In this document: positions 26,041-35,392 of the stretch, one piece after another | Layout: the number at the start of each line of letters is the position of its first letter | Numbering within the stretch: position 1 is the stretch's first letter | NCBI GenBank assembly: GCA_045110675.1 | Contig: JBGCGJ010000027.1 | Location: 1 to 39,168, forward strand | Length of the DNA: 39,168 bases | DNA from: JBALVT01 sp045110675 | GTDB lineage: Bacteria > Pseudomonadota > Gammaproteobacteria > Pseudomonadales > Halieaceae | Direction of reading: 5' to 3' | Made by a program: the position numbers and the translations under genes | The notes under the pieces: generated by a model | What the model saw: only the letters and a program-made list of their open reading frames with translations | Database searches by the model: none | Told to the model about the DNA's origin: nothing

Positions 26041-26874
26041 TTACGACCCGGAGAATTTCGCCGGCCTTTTTTCCATAAACGCCTGCATGGCTTCACCCAG
26101 GTCATTTGAGTTCAAGGTCGTCACCATAGTCCACAAGCCGTTGAGTAGCAGGCTCTGCTCGGTCGTCATATCTTCTCCCTGCTGAAGAATAAATTTGGTT
26201 CCTCTGACGGCCAAGGGTGCATTCGCCGCTATCTCACCGGCCATTTCCAACGCCGCCGCATACACCGCATCTGCATCAGCGTAAACATCATTTACCAGCC
26301 CGATTTTCTCTGCGCGTTTTGCATCGATATCTTTTCCGGTGTACGCCAACTCGGCCATATGACCAGCGGTAACAATCCCTGGTAAACGTTGCAAAGTACC
26401 CACATCGGCAACAATACCAATTTTCGTTTCGCGAACCCCGAAAGTCGCGTCCTCGGAGGCTATTCGAATATCACAGGCGGTAACCAGGTCGATACCAGCA
26501 CCCAGGCAGTGAGAGTGTATTGCGGCAATGACTGGCACCTGACACGCTGCGATAGAACTGATTGAAGCCTGAAACGCGCGTGTTACGGCAATTTGGGCTA
26601 GGCTAGCGGTGGCCCCCGAGGTTTTCGCCTCAGCTGAATTGTGGGCGAAACCGCTGCCGAGATCAGCAAGATCAATGCCCACAGAAAAGCTCTTTCCCCG
26701 CCCGGCAATGACCACTGCACGGCAATCGTCCAGCTCGGCAATCGCCTCCATCGCCTGCGGTATATCCGCTACCATCTCTTGAGACATGGCGTTGCGTTTT
26801 TCAGGGCGGTCCAACCATAGGGTCGCGATATGTCCATTGACTTCAAGTGATAAGACCTGCGAAGAAAAACTCAT
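26041..26874 (-). CDS. Delta(3,5)-delta(2,4)-dienoyl-CoA isomerase-like crotonase
   Basis: A 277-residue enoyl-CoA hydratase/isomerase-superfamily protein of unsaturated fatty acid beta-oxidation. RPEKRNAM and GKSFSVGIDL form the CoA/oxyanion pocket, and HSHCLGAGIDLVTACDIRIAS is typical. FGVRETKIGIVADVGTLQRLP matches the dienoyl-CoA isomerase signature, including both acidic residues (Glu in RETK, Asp in ADVG) that shuttle protons, rather than the hydratase pattern. The start at 26874 follows GGGAG at 7 bases and begins MSFSSQVLSLEV like the family. It is divergent from the membrane protein at 27018. Confidence 0.87.
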   Translation of the reverse strand: MSFSSQVLSLEVNGHIATLWLDRPEKRNAMSQEMVADIPQAMEAIAELDDCRAVVIAGRGKSFSVGIDLADLGSGFAHNSAEAKTSGATASLAQIAVTRAFQASISSIAACQVPVIAAIHSHCLGAGIDLVTACDIRIASEDATFGVRETKIGIVADVGTLQRLPGIVTAGHMAELAYTGKDIDAKRAEKIGLVNDVYADADAVYAAALEMAGEIAANAPLAVRGTKFILQQGEDMTTEQSLLLNGLWTMVTTLNSNDLGEAMQAFMEKRPAKFSGS

Positions 26875-27017
26875 TAAAAGACTCCCGGTGATTTGAAAAA
26901 ATAATGACATTTATGATGCCATTACGCATATTTAATGTAAATGAGCACGCCTATATACTTGCCTTGATTTCTCGTATTTATTCCGTGCTCTTTAACTATT
27001 TAAGTGGACGACAGTAA

Positions 27018-27710
27018 ATGACCAATATTCGACTGATTGCATTGCTGGCGGCAATAGTGCCCTTCATCGCCGTACATCTAAGCTATCTTACAGCCGCGAG
27101 CTATGGCCATGTAGACTGGTGTTTTCCCTATATTGATAGCTGTACCTCTATCAGTGCGACGGGTAGGAAGCCTCCCGCAAGCTATATATTTCGGGGGTTA
27201 ATGCTGCCCTCCGCGGTTTTCATGATGGCGTACTGGTGGGTAAACTATGCCTGGTTGCAATCCCTGGCAAAGCGCAGCACAACCGGAACCTTTACCGTTG
27301 CGCACACGATGCTGATACTCGGCGTATTTGCTTGCGTTGGATTGATTCTCTACGTCACCGTTCTGGGCGAACCCGGAAGACAATGGGCCCAGCAACGGCG
27401 TATCGGCACCATCTTATTTTTTTCGTTTACCTTCCTGGCCCAACTTCTTCTCGTTCTGCAGCTGCGTCGGCTGAGCGGTTATATAGCCAACGTGCCTCAG
27501 CGCCTTCCCAACGCAATGCTGAGGATCTGCCAGCTGCTGCTGGTGCTGGGTGTATTGACGGTAGTGCTGGATGCCTGGGATGAAGATGGGTACGACACTG
27601 TCGAGGACGCTTTCGAATGGGTGTTAACACTGCTCCTGCAAAGTAATTTTCTCTTGGGATATTTTGTCTGGCGGCACGCAAAATGGCGCTTGGAATTCAC
27701 CAACGAGTAA
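27018..27710 (+). CDS. Membrane protein, possibly Frag1/DRAM/Sfk1-like
   Basis: A 230-residue protein with about six transmembrane segments. The first extracytoplasmic loop has DWCFPYIDSCTSISATGRKPPASYIFRGLMLP, with two Cys and a Phe-Pro-Tyr-Ile motif that resembles the FPYIS-type loop of Frag1/DRAM/Sfk1 proteins. Helix six ends near LLLQSNFLLGYFVW. That family assignment is tentative and the function unknown. The 64 bases to the nitronate monooxygenase gene suggest possible co-transcription. Confidence 0.65.
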   Translation: MTNIRLIALLAAIVPFIAVHLSYLTAASYGHVDWCFPYIDSCTSISATGRKPPASYIFRGLMLPSAVFMMAYWWVNYAWLQSLAKRSTTGTFTVAHTMLILGVFACVGLILYVTVLGEPGRQWAQQRRIGTILFFSFTFLAQLLLVLQLRRLSGYIANVPQRLPNAMLRICQLLLVLGVLTVVLDAWDEDGYDTVEDAFEWVLTLLLQSNFLLGYFVWRHAKWRLEFTNE

Positions 27711-27774
27711 ACCCACCACGTTGATTTTTCGATAAAACATTGATCTACTCGAAGCACACAAGGAGTTTAAAATC

Positions 27775-28911
27775 ATGATAAATCGGCGCGATGCTCTAAA
27801 GGTTGGATTGAAGACCGCATCATCTCTAGCAATCGTAAGTACCACCGCTTACACGAGCTCCACCGCGGCCATGAGCAACTCACCCGTCTCCCCGAGCGAT
27901 ACAATAAGAACCCGCTTGACTCGGCACTATGGCCTTCAACACCCGGTCATTTGCGCCGGCATGGCATTCGTGTGTGACACTCCCGCACTGTGCATCGCCG
28001 TCTGCAAGGCAGGAGGCATTGGATCTTTGTCGGGAAGCTTACTGTCGCCAGCCACCTTGAAATCACACATTCAGGAAATCAAGTCTGCAACCACGGCTCC
28101 CTTTCACATCAACTTTCTTTCACCGTTTATACAACCCGCTCAAGTTCAAACCTGCGTCGAAGAAAATGTTCCCATCATCTCATTTCATTGGGGTTTACCT
28201 GACTCTTCAGTTTTGAGCCAAGTGAAAAACGCCAACATCGCGATATGGGCGCAAGTGGGAACGGTGTCTGCGGCAAAAGAAGCGCTGGAAGCTGAGGTGG
28301 ATGCCATCGTAGTACAAGGTGGCGAAGCGGGCGGCCATAATTACGGGGGCATGCCACTCCTCGCTCTCTTTTCAGCGATCAAGAGTGTTGTGCCTGAGAG
28401 CATGTTGCTCTTTGCAGCCGGAGGTATATCCGACGGATTAACCGCCGCTGCAGCCCTGGTAGCCGGTGCAGATGGCGTTTGGATTGGAACTCGCCTGGTA
28501 GCAACCCGCGAGGCAAATGCCCACGATGAATACAAAAAGCGATTGGTGAGGGCGTCAGGTGAAGATACCATCCTCACTTCCGTTTTCGGCCCCGAGAATC
28601 CGACCTTCAATCCTGTGCGTGTGATTAAAAACGAGACTGTGTCGCAGTGGCATGACCGGGTGGATGAAATTCCCAAGGACCGGTCGGCATTCGCGCCGAT
28701 TGGAACAAGCCTTTTTGGTGAACAGCAAATTCCACTTAAAGAATTTGACTCGATAGTACCTGTACCTCAGACAACGGGGGACTTTGATAAAATGCCCATG
28801 CTCGCAGGGCAAGGGGTGGGACTTGTTCGCACTATCCCCAGCGTTCAAACGGCAATGGAGGATATGATGTCGGCGGCAGCGGAAGCGGTTATGGCGATGG
28901 ATGCGAGTTGA
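27775..28911 (+). CDS. Nitronate monooxygenase-family flavoprotein with Tat-like signal
   Basis: A 378-residue FMN-binding TIM barrel that oxidises nitronates or related compounds. The core GLQHPVICAGMAFV, QGGEAGGHNYGG (catalytic His), AAGGISDG and GADGVWIGTRLVATREA is characteristic. Unusually, the N-terminus is INRRDALKVGLKTASSLAIV, a twin-arginine-type signal, which would place a folded flavoprotein in the periplasm; such enzymes are normally cytoplasmic. AAGGAG lies 9 bases before the ATG. A nitroalkane or nitronate substrate is inferred from the family. Confidence 0.83.
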   Translation: MINRRDALKVGLKTASSLAIVSTTAYTSSTAAMSNSPVSPSDTIRTRLTRHYGLQHPVICAGMAFVCDTPALCIAVCKAGGIGSLSGSLLSPATLKSHIQEIKSATTAPFHINFLSPFIQPAQVQTCVEENVPIISFHWGLPDSSVLSQVKNANIAIWAQVGTVSAAKEALEAEVDAIVVQGGEAGGHNYGGMPLLALFSAIKSVVPESMLLFAAGGISDGLTAAAALVAGADGVWIGTRLVATREANAHDEYKKRLVRASGEDTILTSVFGPENPTFNPVRVIKNETVSQWHDRVDEIPKDRSAFAPIGTSLFGEQQIPLKEFDSIVPVPQTTGDFDKMPMLAGQGVGLVRTIPSVQTAMEDMMSAAAEAVMAMDAS

Positions 28912-28980
28912 GGCTTGTCGCATAGCTTTACCCTCGCTGAACTCATCACGAGATCGGGGTTATCTTTCCACTGAGTACAG

Positions 28981-30258
28981 CTATAGGCGATCTTTAAGTC
29001 GAAAATAAGCTACCCCAAGCGACACCAGGGCTTTCGAATACAATCTCAGGCCTGGTAGCACCACAGGAGGTATGTTTGCGAAAACATCCATCCGCTCTAA
29101 AGTACCCCCCACGGCATCGGCCATTATCTGCCCCGCCAAATGGGTGACATTGACCCCGTGCCCGCAAAATCCCTGGGCATAGAAGGTATTGTTATTTAGA
29201 CGACCAAGCTGCGGTACACGATTCACCGTCACGCCAATGGTGCCGCCCCAGGCATAGTCCAATTTTATCTCCGATAGCTGCGGATACACACGTTGTATTC
29301 TCTTGCGCATCACCGTCTTAATGCGACCAGGATCGTGTCCGCTATAGTTGAGACGAGCACCGAACAACAGCCGCTTATCGGCAGACAAGCGAAAATACTC
29401 CAAAATAAAATTGGGATCGCAGACGGCAAGATCGAGGGGATTAATAGCTCGCACTTGCGCATCGGACAAGGGTTCCGTAGCAGCAATGTAGCTGTTTACG
29501 GGCAACAGATGTCCGCGCAATCTCGAATCGACCAGGTGATAGGCATTGCCTGCAAGCACAACCGCGTCGGCAGTCACCGAACCAAGCTCGGCGTGAACCG
29601 TGGGTTTCACACCGTCTTCAATACGCAGGACCTGAGATTGTTCAGATATCACGGCGCCTTGCGCGACCGCCGCCCGCGCCTCTCCAAGGCACAGATTTAG
29701 AGGATGAAGATGCCCATTCCCCATATTCAACAGAGCCCCGATATAGGCGTGTGTGCCAATCGTCTCGTGAGTTTCAGCGGCCGACAGTGATCGAACCTCG
29801 AAGGGAAAATTATTGCGCTGCAAATACGCCAGTTCTTTTTCTTGATCACGCAGGTGTCTGGGCTTGATGGCGACATCCAGATAGCCCCACTTCAAATCGC
29901 ACGCTATGGCGTATTTTTCAACCCGTTGGCGAATAATATCGTGACCCGCCCAGCGCATGTCCCAAAGCCTGCGCTCGCCCTCCGCGCCCAACTTGCGCGC
30001 CATTTTTTCTTCGCCAGAAATGCCACCAATAATTTGCCCACCGTTGCGACCCGTAGCACCCCAACCGACCCGGTTAGCCTCTAACACATGGACCTTATAG
30101 CCTCGTTCAGCGAGGTGCAGTGCGGTAGAAATTCCAGTAAATCCAGCGCCGATAACACAGACATCGGCTACGTGCTCCCCCTTCAGCGGCGGGTAATCAA
30201 CAGCATGATTAATACTCGCGGCGTAGTAAGAAGTCGTATGGGGTAGAGCCGAATTCAT
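28981..30258 (-). CDS. FAD-dependent amine oxidoreductase, PuuB-like
   Basis: A 425-residue DAO-family flavoprotein. VADVCVIGAGFTGISTALHLAERGYKVHVLEA is the Rossmann FAD site; GWGATGRNGGQI and GHGVNVTHLAGQIMADAV are typical of gamma-glutamylputrescine oxidase PuuB and related enzymes that oxidise primary or secondary amines to aldehydes, yielding hydrogen peroxide. GGAG sits 7 bases before the ATG. It lies 106 bases downstream of the spermidine-dehydrogenase-like gene, so amine or polyamine catabolism is a reasonable shared theme (inference). Confidence 0.85.
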   Translation of the reverse strand: MNSALPHTTSYYAASINHAVDYPPLKGEHVADVCVIGAGFTGISTALHLAERGYKVHVLEANRVGWGATGRNGGQIIGGISGEEKMARKLGAEGERRLWDMRWAGHDIIRQRVEKYAIACDLKWGYLDVAIKPRHLRDQEKELAYLQRNNFPFEVRSLSAAETHETIGTHAYIGALLNMGNGHLHPLNLCLGEARAAVAQGAVISEQSQVLRIEDGVKPTVHAELGSVTADAVVLAGNAYHLVDSRLRGHLLPVNSYIAATEPLSDAQVRAINPLDLAVCDPNFILEYFRLSADKRLLFGARLNYSGHDPGRIKTVMRKRIQRVYPQLSEIKLDYAWGGTIGVTVNRVPQLGRLNNNTFYAQGFCGHGVNVTHLAGQIMADAVGGTLERMDVFANIPPVVLPGLRLYSKALVSLGVAYFRLKDRL

Positions 30259-30364
30259 GCCGAGGCTCCAGGGAATATCTCGCGCAGCCCCCGATAGAGA
30301 GAGGTAGCTCTAAAGATAATTCGGAACTTCATAGGTTCTCCAAATAGCGCATAAAAACGTAGCC

Positions 30365-32290
30365 CTAGCTCAATTCACCGACCGCTCGGTGGGCCTGTTC
30401 GACCGCAGCATGTAACAATGCCGTCGCGGCGGAATCACAATTGGCGATGGAAATTCGTCCAAATTGTTTGCGCGCCTGAACATGCGGGAAGCGCTCGTCA
30501 TTGGGGTCGTCGTAGTAAGGATCTTCCATACTATCGTAGCCATAGGAGTATCCATGGGCCCACCGATTAACGGTGATCGCCGCGATATCCCCTGCTGGGT
30601 CGAAACCGCCACCTGCCAACATATCGGCTAACTGTTTTCGAATATGGCGTTCGATGATCTCGAAAGGTTCCATCATCAACTGCTGACGTCCCAATCGCCA
30701 TCTATCCTTTACACTCAACCCTCCCTCGTCGGAGCGCAAAAACTTTTCCATATGCACGACAATGGGTTGATCCGGGTTAGCGGAGTAGTCATAGCCGCCC
30801 ATACTAACCGGAAAATCCAGCATTGCATTGGCGTGGTATCCACCGGGCGCCACGATTCCGCCAACCCCTAACTTTTTCCATGCCCGCCAATTCCTCAGCG
30901 CAACATTGGTATACAGAATCGGCGTTTTAACCTGATTGCTGAGAGCATTTTGCTGCTCGTGAGGCAACTCGGGGCACAGCGAAGGAATGATGGCGTTGTA
31001 GCAGGCGAGAATGCAGGAGCGAGCTTTGACCTTATAGGCCTGCCCTCCCCTGACATAACTCACTTGCACATCTCCAGTGGGTTTCTCACCGCCTGCATGG
31101 ACAACGCGAGTCACCGTACTATTCAAGCGTAACCTGACGGATGCGGCCGGCCGATCCAACTGATTGTAGTCAAACTGCGCCGTCACCAGGTCTTCCATGG
31201 TGGAACCTGGCGCCACTTCCGGAATCATGCTTCGCACCAGTTGACGGGCGACAGAGGCGTTACCATCGGGGAAGTGATGTATATAGGGGTCGTCATTTTC
31301 GGGGCCAGGGAATCCCGCCGCTAGAAAACCTGGCATGAACATATATTGGAAAGCATCGCCTGCCGATGCCGCGTCCATTCCGAGGCCAGTATCCGTAGCT
31401 AGGTTATTCAAGGTTGCGAATACCTCTGGTGCACTGACATTGCGATGCTTGATCAGGTAGTCGCGATAGCTGATGGAATAGAGATACGCTGTCTTTTCAT
31501 CAGCACTGAGATGCCCAAGGTTATCCTGAGTTGAGGTCAAAAGTTGCAGAAACTCCTTGCGGGCGGTTTCTGACATTGGCATTCGCGCAACGGCTTCTGT
31601 CTCCGAGAGTGTCGATGGCGAAAGCGGCAGGTAAGTCCCCAGCGAACCCAAATCATAAGGTATCAGCTGATCTTTGCCCCAATTCTCCCTATCGAAAAAT
31701 ACACCACCGGCCAGTCCATTGCGCTGATAAAAACCTTGATCATAGGCGCGGTCGAATTTTGATAGATCGATCCCCAGATCACTAAACATCTGCAGAGCCA
31801 CCTCGGGATATTCGGAGGGCTCCTCGATAGATTGACTGCCGCCATAGCCGAGCAGAGTGTGGCCATCGACATCAAACTCATTGCGTTTCGCATGTCCGCC
31901 AAAGTCGTCGTGGTTTTCCAGTATCAGGATTCGGGCTGCGGGATGTTCCTTGCGATAAAAGTGCGCCGCGGAGAGACCGCTGATGCCGGCACCGACTATT
32001 ACCAGATCGTAGACATCAGAATCAGGTGACATAACGGGACCCCAATCGCGCTTACCTTCTCTGGCAACCGCATGGGCCACTTCGAAAGATCCGGTGTGAC
32101 TGCCGCGCAGGCCAGTCTTTGACGGGGGGTAGTAGGGGTGTGCAGGGCCAGCAACAGATGCAACACTGGAGGAGGCGCCGACAGCACGCCCTGGTATTAA
32201 TGCGGCCGCTGCGACAACGCCCGCTCCTTGCAAAAGATCTCTGCGAGTAATCGCCTGATGCATACCTAAACGGCGGTCTTCCGATTTCAT
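30365..32290 (-). CDS. FAD oxidoreductase, spermidine dehydrogenase-like, Tat-exported
   Basis: A 641-residue flavoprotein. AITRRDLLQGAGVVAAAALIPG is a twin-arginine signal, so it acts in the periplasm. YPPSKTGLRGSHTGSFEVAHA and YDLVIVGAGISGLSAAHFY, followed by NHDDFGGHAKRNEF, match the spermidine dehydrogenase (SpdH)-like family; the C-terminus NCDSAATALLHAAVEQAHRAV completes FAD binding. The start at 32290 overlaps the preceding stop by one base (TAATG) and is preceded by GGAGG, so the two oxidoreductases are translationally coupled. A polyamine or similar amine is inferred as substrate. Confidence 0.82.
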   Translation of the reverse strand: MKSEDRRLGMHQAITRRDLLQGAGVVAAAALIPGRAVGASSSVASVAGPAHPYYPPSKTGLRGSHTGSFEVAHAVAREGKRDWGPVMSPDSDVYDLVIVGAGISGLSAAHFYRKEHPAARILILENHDDFGGHAKRNEFDVDGHTLLGYGGSQSIEEPSEYPEVALQMFSDLGIDLSKFDRAYDQGFYQRNGLAGGVFFDRENWGKDQLIPYDLGSLGTYLPLSPSTLSETEAVARMPMSETARKEFLQLLTSTQDNLGHLSADEKTAYLYSISYRDYLIKHRNVSAPEVFATLNNLATDTGLGMDAASAGDAFQYMFMPGFLAAGFPGPENDDPYIHHFPDGNASVARQLVRSMIPEVAPGSTMEDLVTAQFDYNQLDRPAASVRLRLNSTVTRVVHAGGEKPTGDVQVSYVRGGQAYKVKARSCILACYNAIIPSLCPELPHEQQNALSNQVKTPILYTNVALRNWRAWKKLGVGGIVAPGGYHANAMLDFPVSMGGYDYSANPDQPIVVHMEKFLRSDEGGLSVKDRWRLGRQQLMMEPFEIIERHIRKQLADMLAGGGFDPAGDIAAITVNRWAHGYSYGYDSMEDPYYDDPNDERFPHVQARKQFGRISIANCDSAATALLHAAVEQAHRAVGELS

Positions 32291-33891
32291 TACGATTTAC
32301 CTCCGGCAGTGTTGCCATCGGCCAGTATCGCTTTAGCCGCATTGTGGCCCGGAAGCCCACTGACACCGCCACCGGGATGGGCGCCAGAGCCGCACAGAAA
32401 AACGCCCTCTACTGGCATTTTGTACGCGGCGTGACCGGGAATGGGACGCATGGAGTAAAACTGATCCAGGTGAAGGGCGCCGTGAAAAATATCACCGCCC
32501 ACCATATTCAAATCACGCTCGATATCCAAGGGGGACTTAAGCTGCCGACCGACGACTGAGCGCTTAAAATTAGGAGCGTAACCATCAATGGTGTCGATGA
32601 TCATATCCCCCACCTCGCCCTTGGCATCATCCCAGCTTCTGCCATTAGGCAATTGATACTGAAAGTGTTGGCAAAACAAACTGGCAACATGTCCCCCCGG
32701 GGGCGCAAGAGAATCGTCCTGGGTGCTAGGTACCTGCATGGATATCACGGGACGTTGGGCCCAACCAAATTCTCGCGCGTCAAAATAAGCGTTCTGAATA
32801 TAGTTAAGGGAAGGACTCACTTCTATTGCACCCATGAAGTGCTCATCGCCTTTTCCCTTCATGCTGGTAATCTCAGGAAGTTCGGACAGAGCAACGTTCA
32901 TGCGAAAAGTGGCAGAGTGGCTACGATAACCCTCAATGCGACGCTGATCACTCTCTTCCAACAACTCCTCATCCAACAATCTTTGCAACAGAACTTTTGG
33001 ATGAACATTCGCAGCGACAATTTGCGCCGTTAACTCGCGACCCTCTTCAGTTTCTACGCCACAGGCGCGACCGTTGCGGACTAGAATCCGCTTAACAGGT
33101 GTATCGGTTTCAATAGAAGCGCCCTTGCTTCTGGCGAAGGATGCCATGGACTCACTGATGGCTCCCATACCTCCGCGCGCTATTCCCCATGCCCCCTCTC
33201 GACCTTTGACTTCGCCGAAAGCGTGATGCAACAATACATAGGCAGTTCCGGCCTGATAGGGTTCCGCAAAGTTACCAATCACCCCCTCCAATCCCAGCAC
33301 ACCTTTGAGAGCCTCGCCCTCAAACCACATATCGAGATAATCGCCCAGGGACTTGGTCATCAAATCAGCCAGTACGATCTGGTGGCGTTTATTCAGCTTC
33401 CGCAATTGATTGCCGGCCTTGAGCGCGGTGATCAGATCGCGCCAGCCGCCGCCGAAATTGGGCGGAGCTTGAATAGCCAGTGCTCGCACTGCTCTGGCCA
33501 CTTGTGAAATTTCCGCCTCAAAGGCCTCTATGCGCGACGCGTCGCGCGTTGAAAATCGAGCGATCTCCGCATTTGACTGCTGGTCGTCGCGTGTCAGTAG
33601 CATATGGTCGCTATCGAGCAGACTCAGTGTTCCGGCCGGTCGCTCCATGATCTCCAATCCGTGTTTTTCCAATTGAAGATCGCTAATGACTTTTGGGTGC
33701 AGAAGGCTGACAGAATAGGAGTAGACCGAATTGCGGAAACCCGGATGGAATTCTTCTGTTACGGCGGCGCCACCGACCTTCGAGCGCGCCTCTAGTACAG
33801 TCACCCGCAAACCTGCTGCGGCGAGGTACCCGGCGCAGGTCAATCCGTTATGGCCCGCTCCAATAACAATGACGTCGGCGTCGGTCTTCAT
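32290..33891 (-). CDS. FAD oxidoreductase, PYROXD2/phytoene-desaturase-like
   Basis: A 533-residue flavoprotein beginning DADVIVIGAGHNGLTCAGYLAAAGLRVTVLEARSKVGGAA, the FAD site of the CrtI/PYROXD2 superfamily. The C-terminal VFLCGSGAHPGGGVSGLPGHNAAKAI is the second FAD motif. There is no carotenoid gene nearby, so phytoene desaturation is unlikely; PYROXD2-like proteins have no settled reaction. The ATG at 33891 begins the fold; 37 upstream in-frame codons are not family-like. It ends in a one-base overlap with the spermidine-dehydrogenase-like gene and is divergent from the cupin gene. Confidence 0.83.
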   Translation of the reverse strand: MKTDADVIVIGAGHNGLTCAGYLAAAGLRVTVLEARSKVGGAAVTEEFHPGFRNSVYSYSVSLLHPKVISDLQLEKHGLEIMERPAGTLSLLDSDHMLLTRDDQQSNAEIARFSTRDASRIEAFEAEISQVARAVRALAIQAPPNFGGGWRDLITALKAGNQLRKLNKRHQIVLADLMTKSLGDYLDMWFEGEALKGVLGLEGVIGNFAEPYQAGTAYVLLHHAFGEVKGREGAWGIARGGMGAISESMASFARSKGASIETDTPVKRILVRNGRACGVETEEGRELTAQIVAANVHPKVLLQRLLDEELLEESDQRRIEGYRSHSATFRMNVALSELPEITSMKGKGDEHFMGAIEVSPSLNYIQNAYFDAREFGWAQRPVISMQVPSTQDDSLAPPGGHVASLFCQHFQYQLPNGRSWDDAKGEVGDMIIDTIDGYAPNFKRSVVGRQLKSPLDIERDLNMVGGDIFHGALHLDQFYSMRPIPGHAAYKMPVEGVFLCGSGAHPGGGVSGLPGHNAAKAILADGNTAGGKS

Positions 33892-34096
33892 GTCTTGGGG
33901 CGCTCCGAAACCACAGCAACTGACTGTACGATAGGTGATAAATAAATGAGTATAGACTCCGCTGGTATGATACAACCTCCGAACCCACAGGCTAGGAAGC
34001 ATACTCGATAAAGTTTACTGTAGGTTTCAACTTTCTGTTAAGTGAGCCGGTCATTCTGCGACCCGCTCAAAATTCAACGCCTCCGGAGCCAGCAAC

Positions 34097-34450
34097 ATGC
34101 CAGAAATCAGTGTTCAACATCAATGTTCCAATCTCACCAACCTAGTAGGAGTCGATTCGTTTGGCGAACCCGTCGGGCCGCTGCCACTACAAACTGACAG
34201 CGGATTTTTTAGCGAGGGCAATATGGACGCCGGCACATGGGAATGCGAACCGGGAACGATGGAGCTGGACTTGAAAGTCACTGAATTCTGCCACCTGTTA
34301 AAAGGACATTGGAAATTAACCTCTGCCTCTGGACAGGTCACCGAGGTGAAGGCTGGGGACAGCTGGGTTTTCCCCTCTGGGTGGAAGGGAACTGCGGAGG
34401 TTATTGAGACCGTGCGGAAGGTCTACCTGATGATTTCCCCAGCCGAGTAG
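34097..34450 (+). CDS. Cupin domain protein (cupin_3/DUF861-like)
   Basis: A 117-residue single cupin. GTWECEPGTMELDLKVTEFCHLLKGHWKLT and VKAGDSWVFPSGWKGTAEVIETVRKVYLMI match the DUF861/(S)-ureidoglycine aminohydrolase-type cupin seen in amine-oxidase neighbourhoods. Metal ligands are not clearly conserved. GGAG lies 8 bases upstream of the ATG. It is divergent from three FAD oxidases and followed by the isochorismatase-fold gene, suggesting a role in the same amine pathway (inference). Confidence 0.8.
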   Translation: MPEISVQHQCSNLTNLVGVDSFGEPVGPLPLQTDSGFFSEGNMDAGTWECEPGTMELDLKVTEFCHLLKGHWKLTSASGQVTEVKAGDSWVFPSGWKGTAEVIETVRKVYLMISPAE

Positions 34451-34627
34451 CAATATCCCATCACACTATGACCGCAGAGGGCGATATCACTTTTAGTGTT
34501 TAGCTCGTGAGAGGGCAATGACGCTGGAAATACTCGCAAACATCGAGCGAACCAGATAGCGATAAGCCATTGTCTGATATGATTGAACAATCAACAATTC
34601 ACATTGGCCAGGAGCCAAACTATCACT

Positions 34628-35227
34628 ATGGACCTTACGCGCAAAGACTTGGGGATAGGCGAAAAGCCAGCGATGATCGTAGTGGATATGGTCAAAGGAT
34701 TTACCGACTCGGCCTGCCCGCTGGGAACTGATTGTCCCGAAGTGGTCTCCGCCAACATAGCGCTGTTGAACGCCTTCAGGGAGCGGGCACTGCCGATTTA
34801 CTTTACCACGGTGGTGTATCACAGCGATGATCAAGCCAAGGTGTTCCGGCAGCGTCTCGAGGCCTTGAATCTATTAACCCCGGATTCTCCCTGGGTACAG
34901 CTAGATGAACGCCTGGCGCGAAAACCAGAAGAGGAGTTGCTGGAAAAGTTGTGGCCAAGCGCGTTTCATGCAACAGATTTGCACGCGCGCTTGAGCGCGC
35001 GCGAGGTAGATTCTGTGGTGGTGACGGGGCTGACAACCAGTGGCTGCGTTCGCGCTACGGCGGTTGATGGATTGCAATACGACTATCGCGTCGTTGTTCC
35101 ACGCGAAGCGGTCGGTGACCGCAACCAGGATGCCCACGAGGCAAACCTGCATGATCTTCATGCAAAGTACGCCGACGTCATGTCAGTAGCCGATTTAATA
35201 AATCGTTTACCAACCATACCTGATTAG
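34628..35227 (+). CDS. Isochorismatase-fold cysteine hydrolase (N-carbamoylsarcosine amidase-like)
   Basis: A 199-residue hydrolase. AMIVVDMVKGFT carries the catalytic Asp, KLWPSAFHATDL the Lys, and VTGLTTSGCVRATAVDG the nucleophilic Cys, the triad of the isochorismatase/N-carbamoylsarcosine amidase family. TSGCVRATAVDG favours the amidase group over true isochorismatases. The ATG at 34628 begins the fold; an in-frame start at 34583 would add an unlike segment. AGGAG is 14 bases upstream, a long spacing. With the cupin and FAD oxidases it may release ammonia or CO2 from an amine-derived compound (inference). Confidence 0.85.
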   Translation: MDLTRKDLGIGEKPAMIVVDMVKGFTDSACPLGTDCPEVVSANIALLNAFRERALPIYFTTVVYHSDDQAKVFRQRLEALNLLTPDSPWVQLDERLARKPEEELLEKLWPSAFHATDLHARLSAREVDSVVVTGLTTSGCVRATAVDGLQYDYRVVVPREAVGDRNQDAHEANLHDLHAKYADVMSVADLINRLPTIPD

Positions 35228-35392
35228 TCTCGCGAACGGGAAAACTGCTACCGAGTAGAACAGCAATCTTCGGGGAGCCAGAGACCCTCCATGCGCTCCC
35301 AATATGTTTATATAAAACACAACTCAAATTTTGTAAGATGTTGTCTTTCTGCGCAGCTGGTGCCAGTGCTTTCAAATTTAAGGTGAATTCAT

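Noticed and set aside
33532..33547. Perfect 16-base palindrome GCGCGACGCGTCGCGC
   Set aside because: It lies inside the PYROXD2-like coding region in an Arg/Ala/Ser-rich stretch of GC codons; no sign of regulatory use.
34984..35001. 7-bp hairpin CGCGCGC-TTGA-GCGCGCG
   Set aside because: Internal to the isochorismatase-fold gene, no T tract, probably codon composition.
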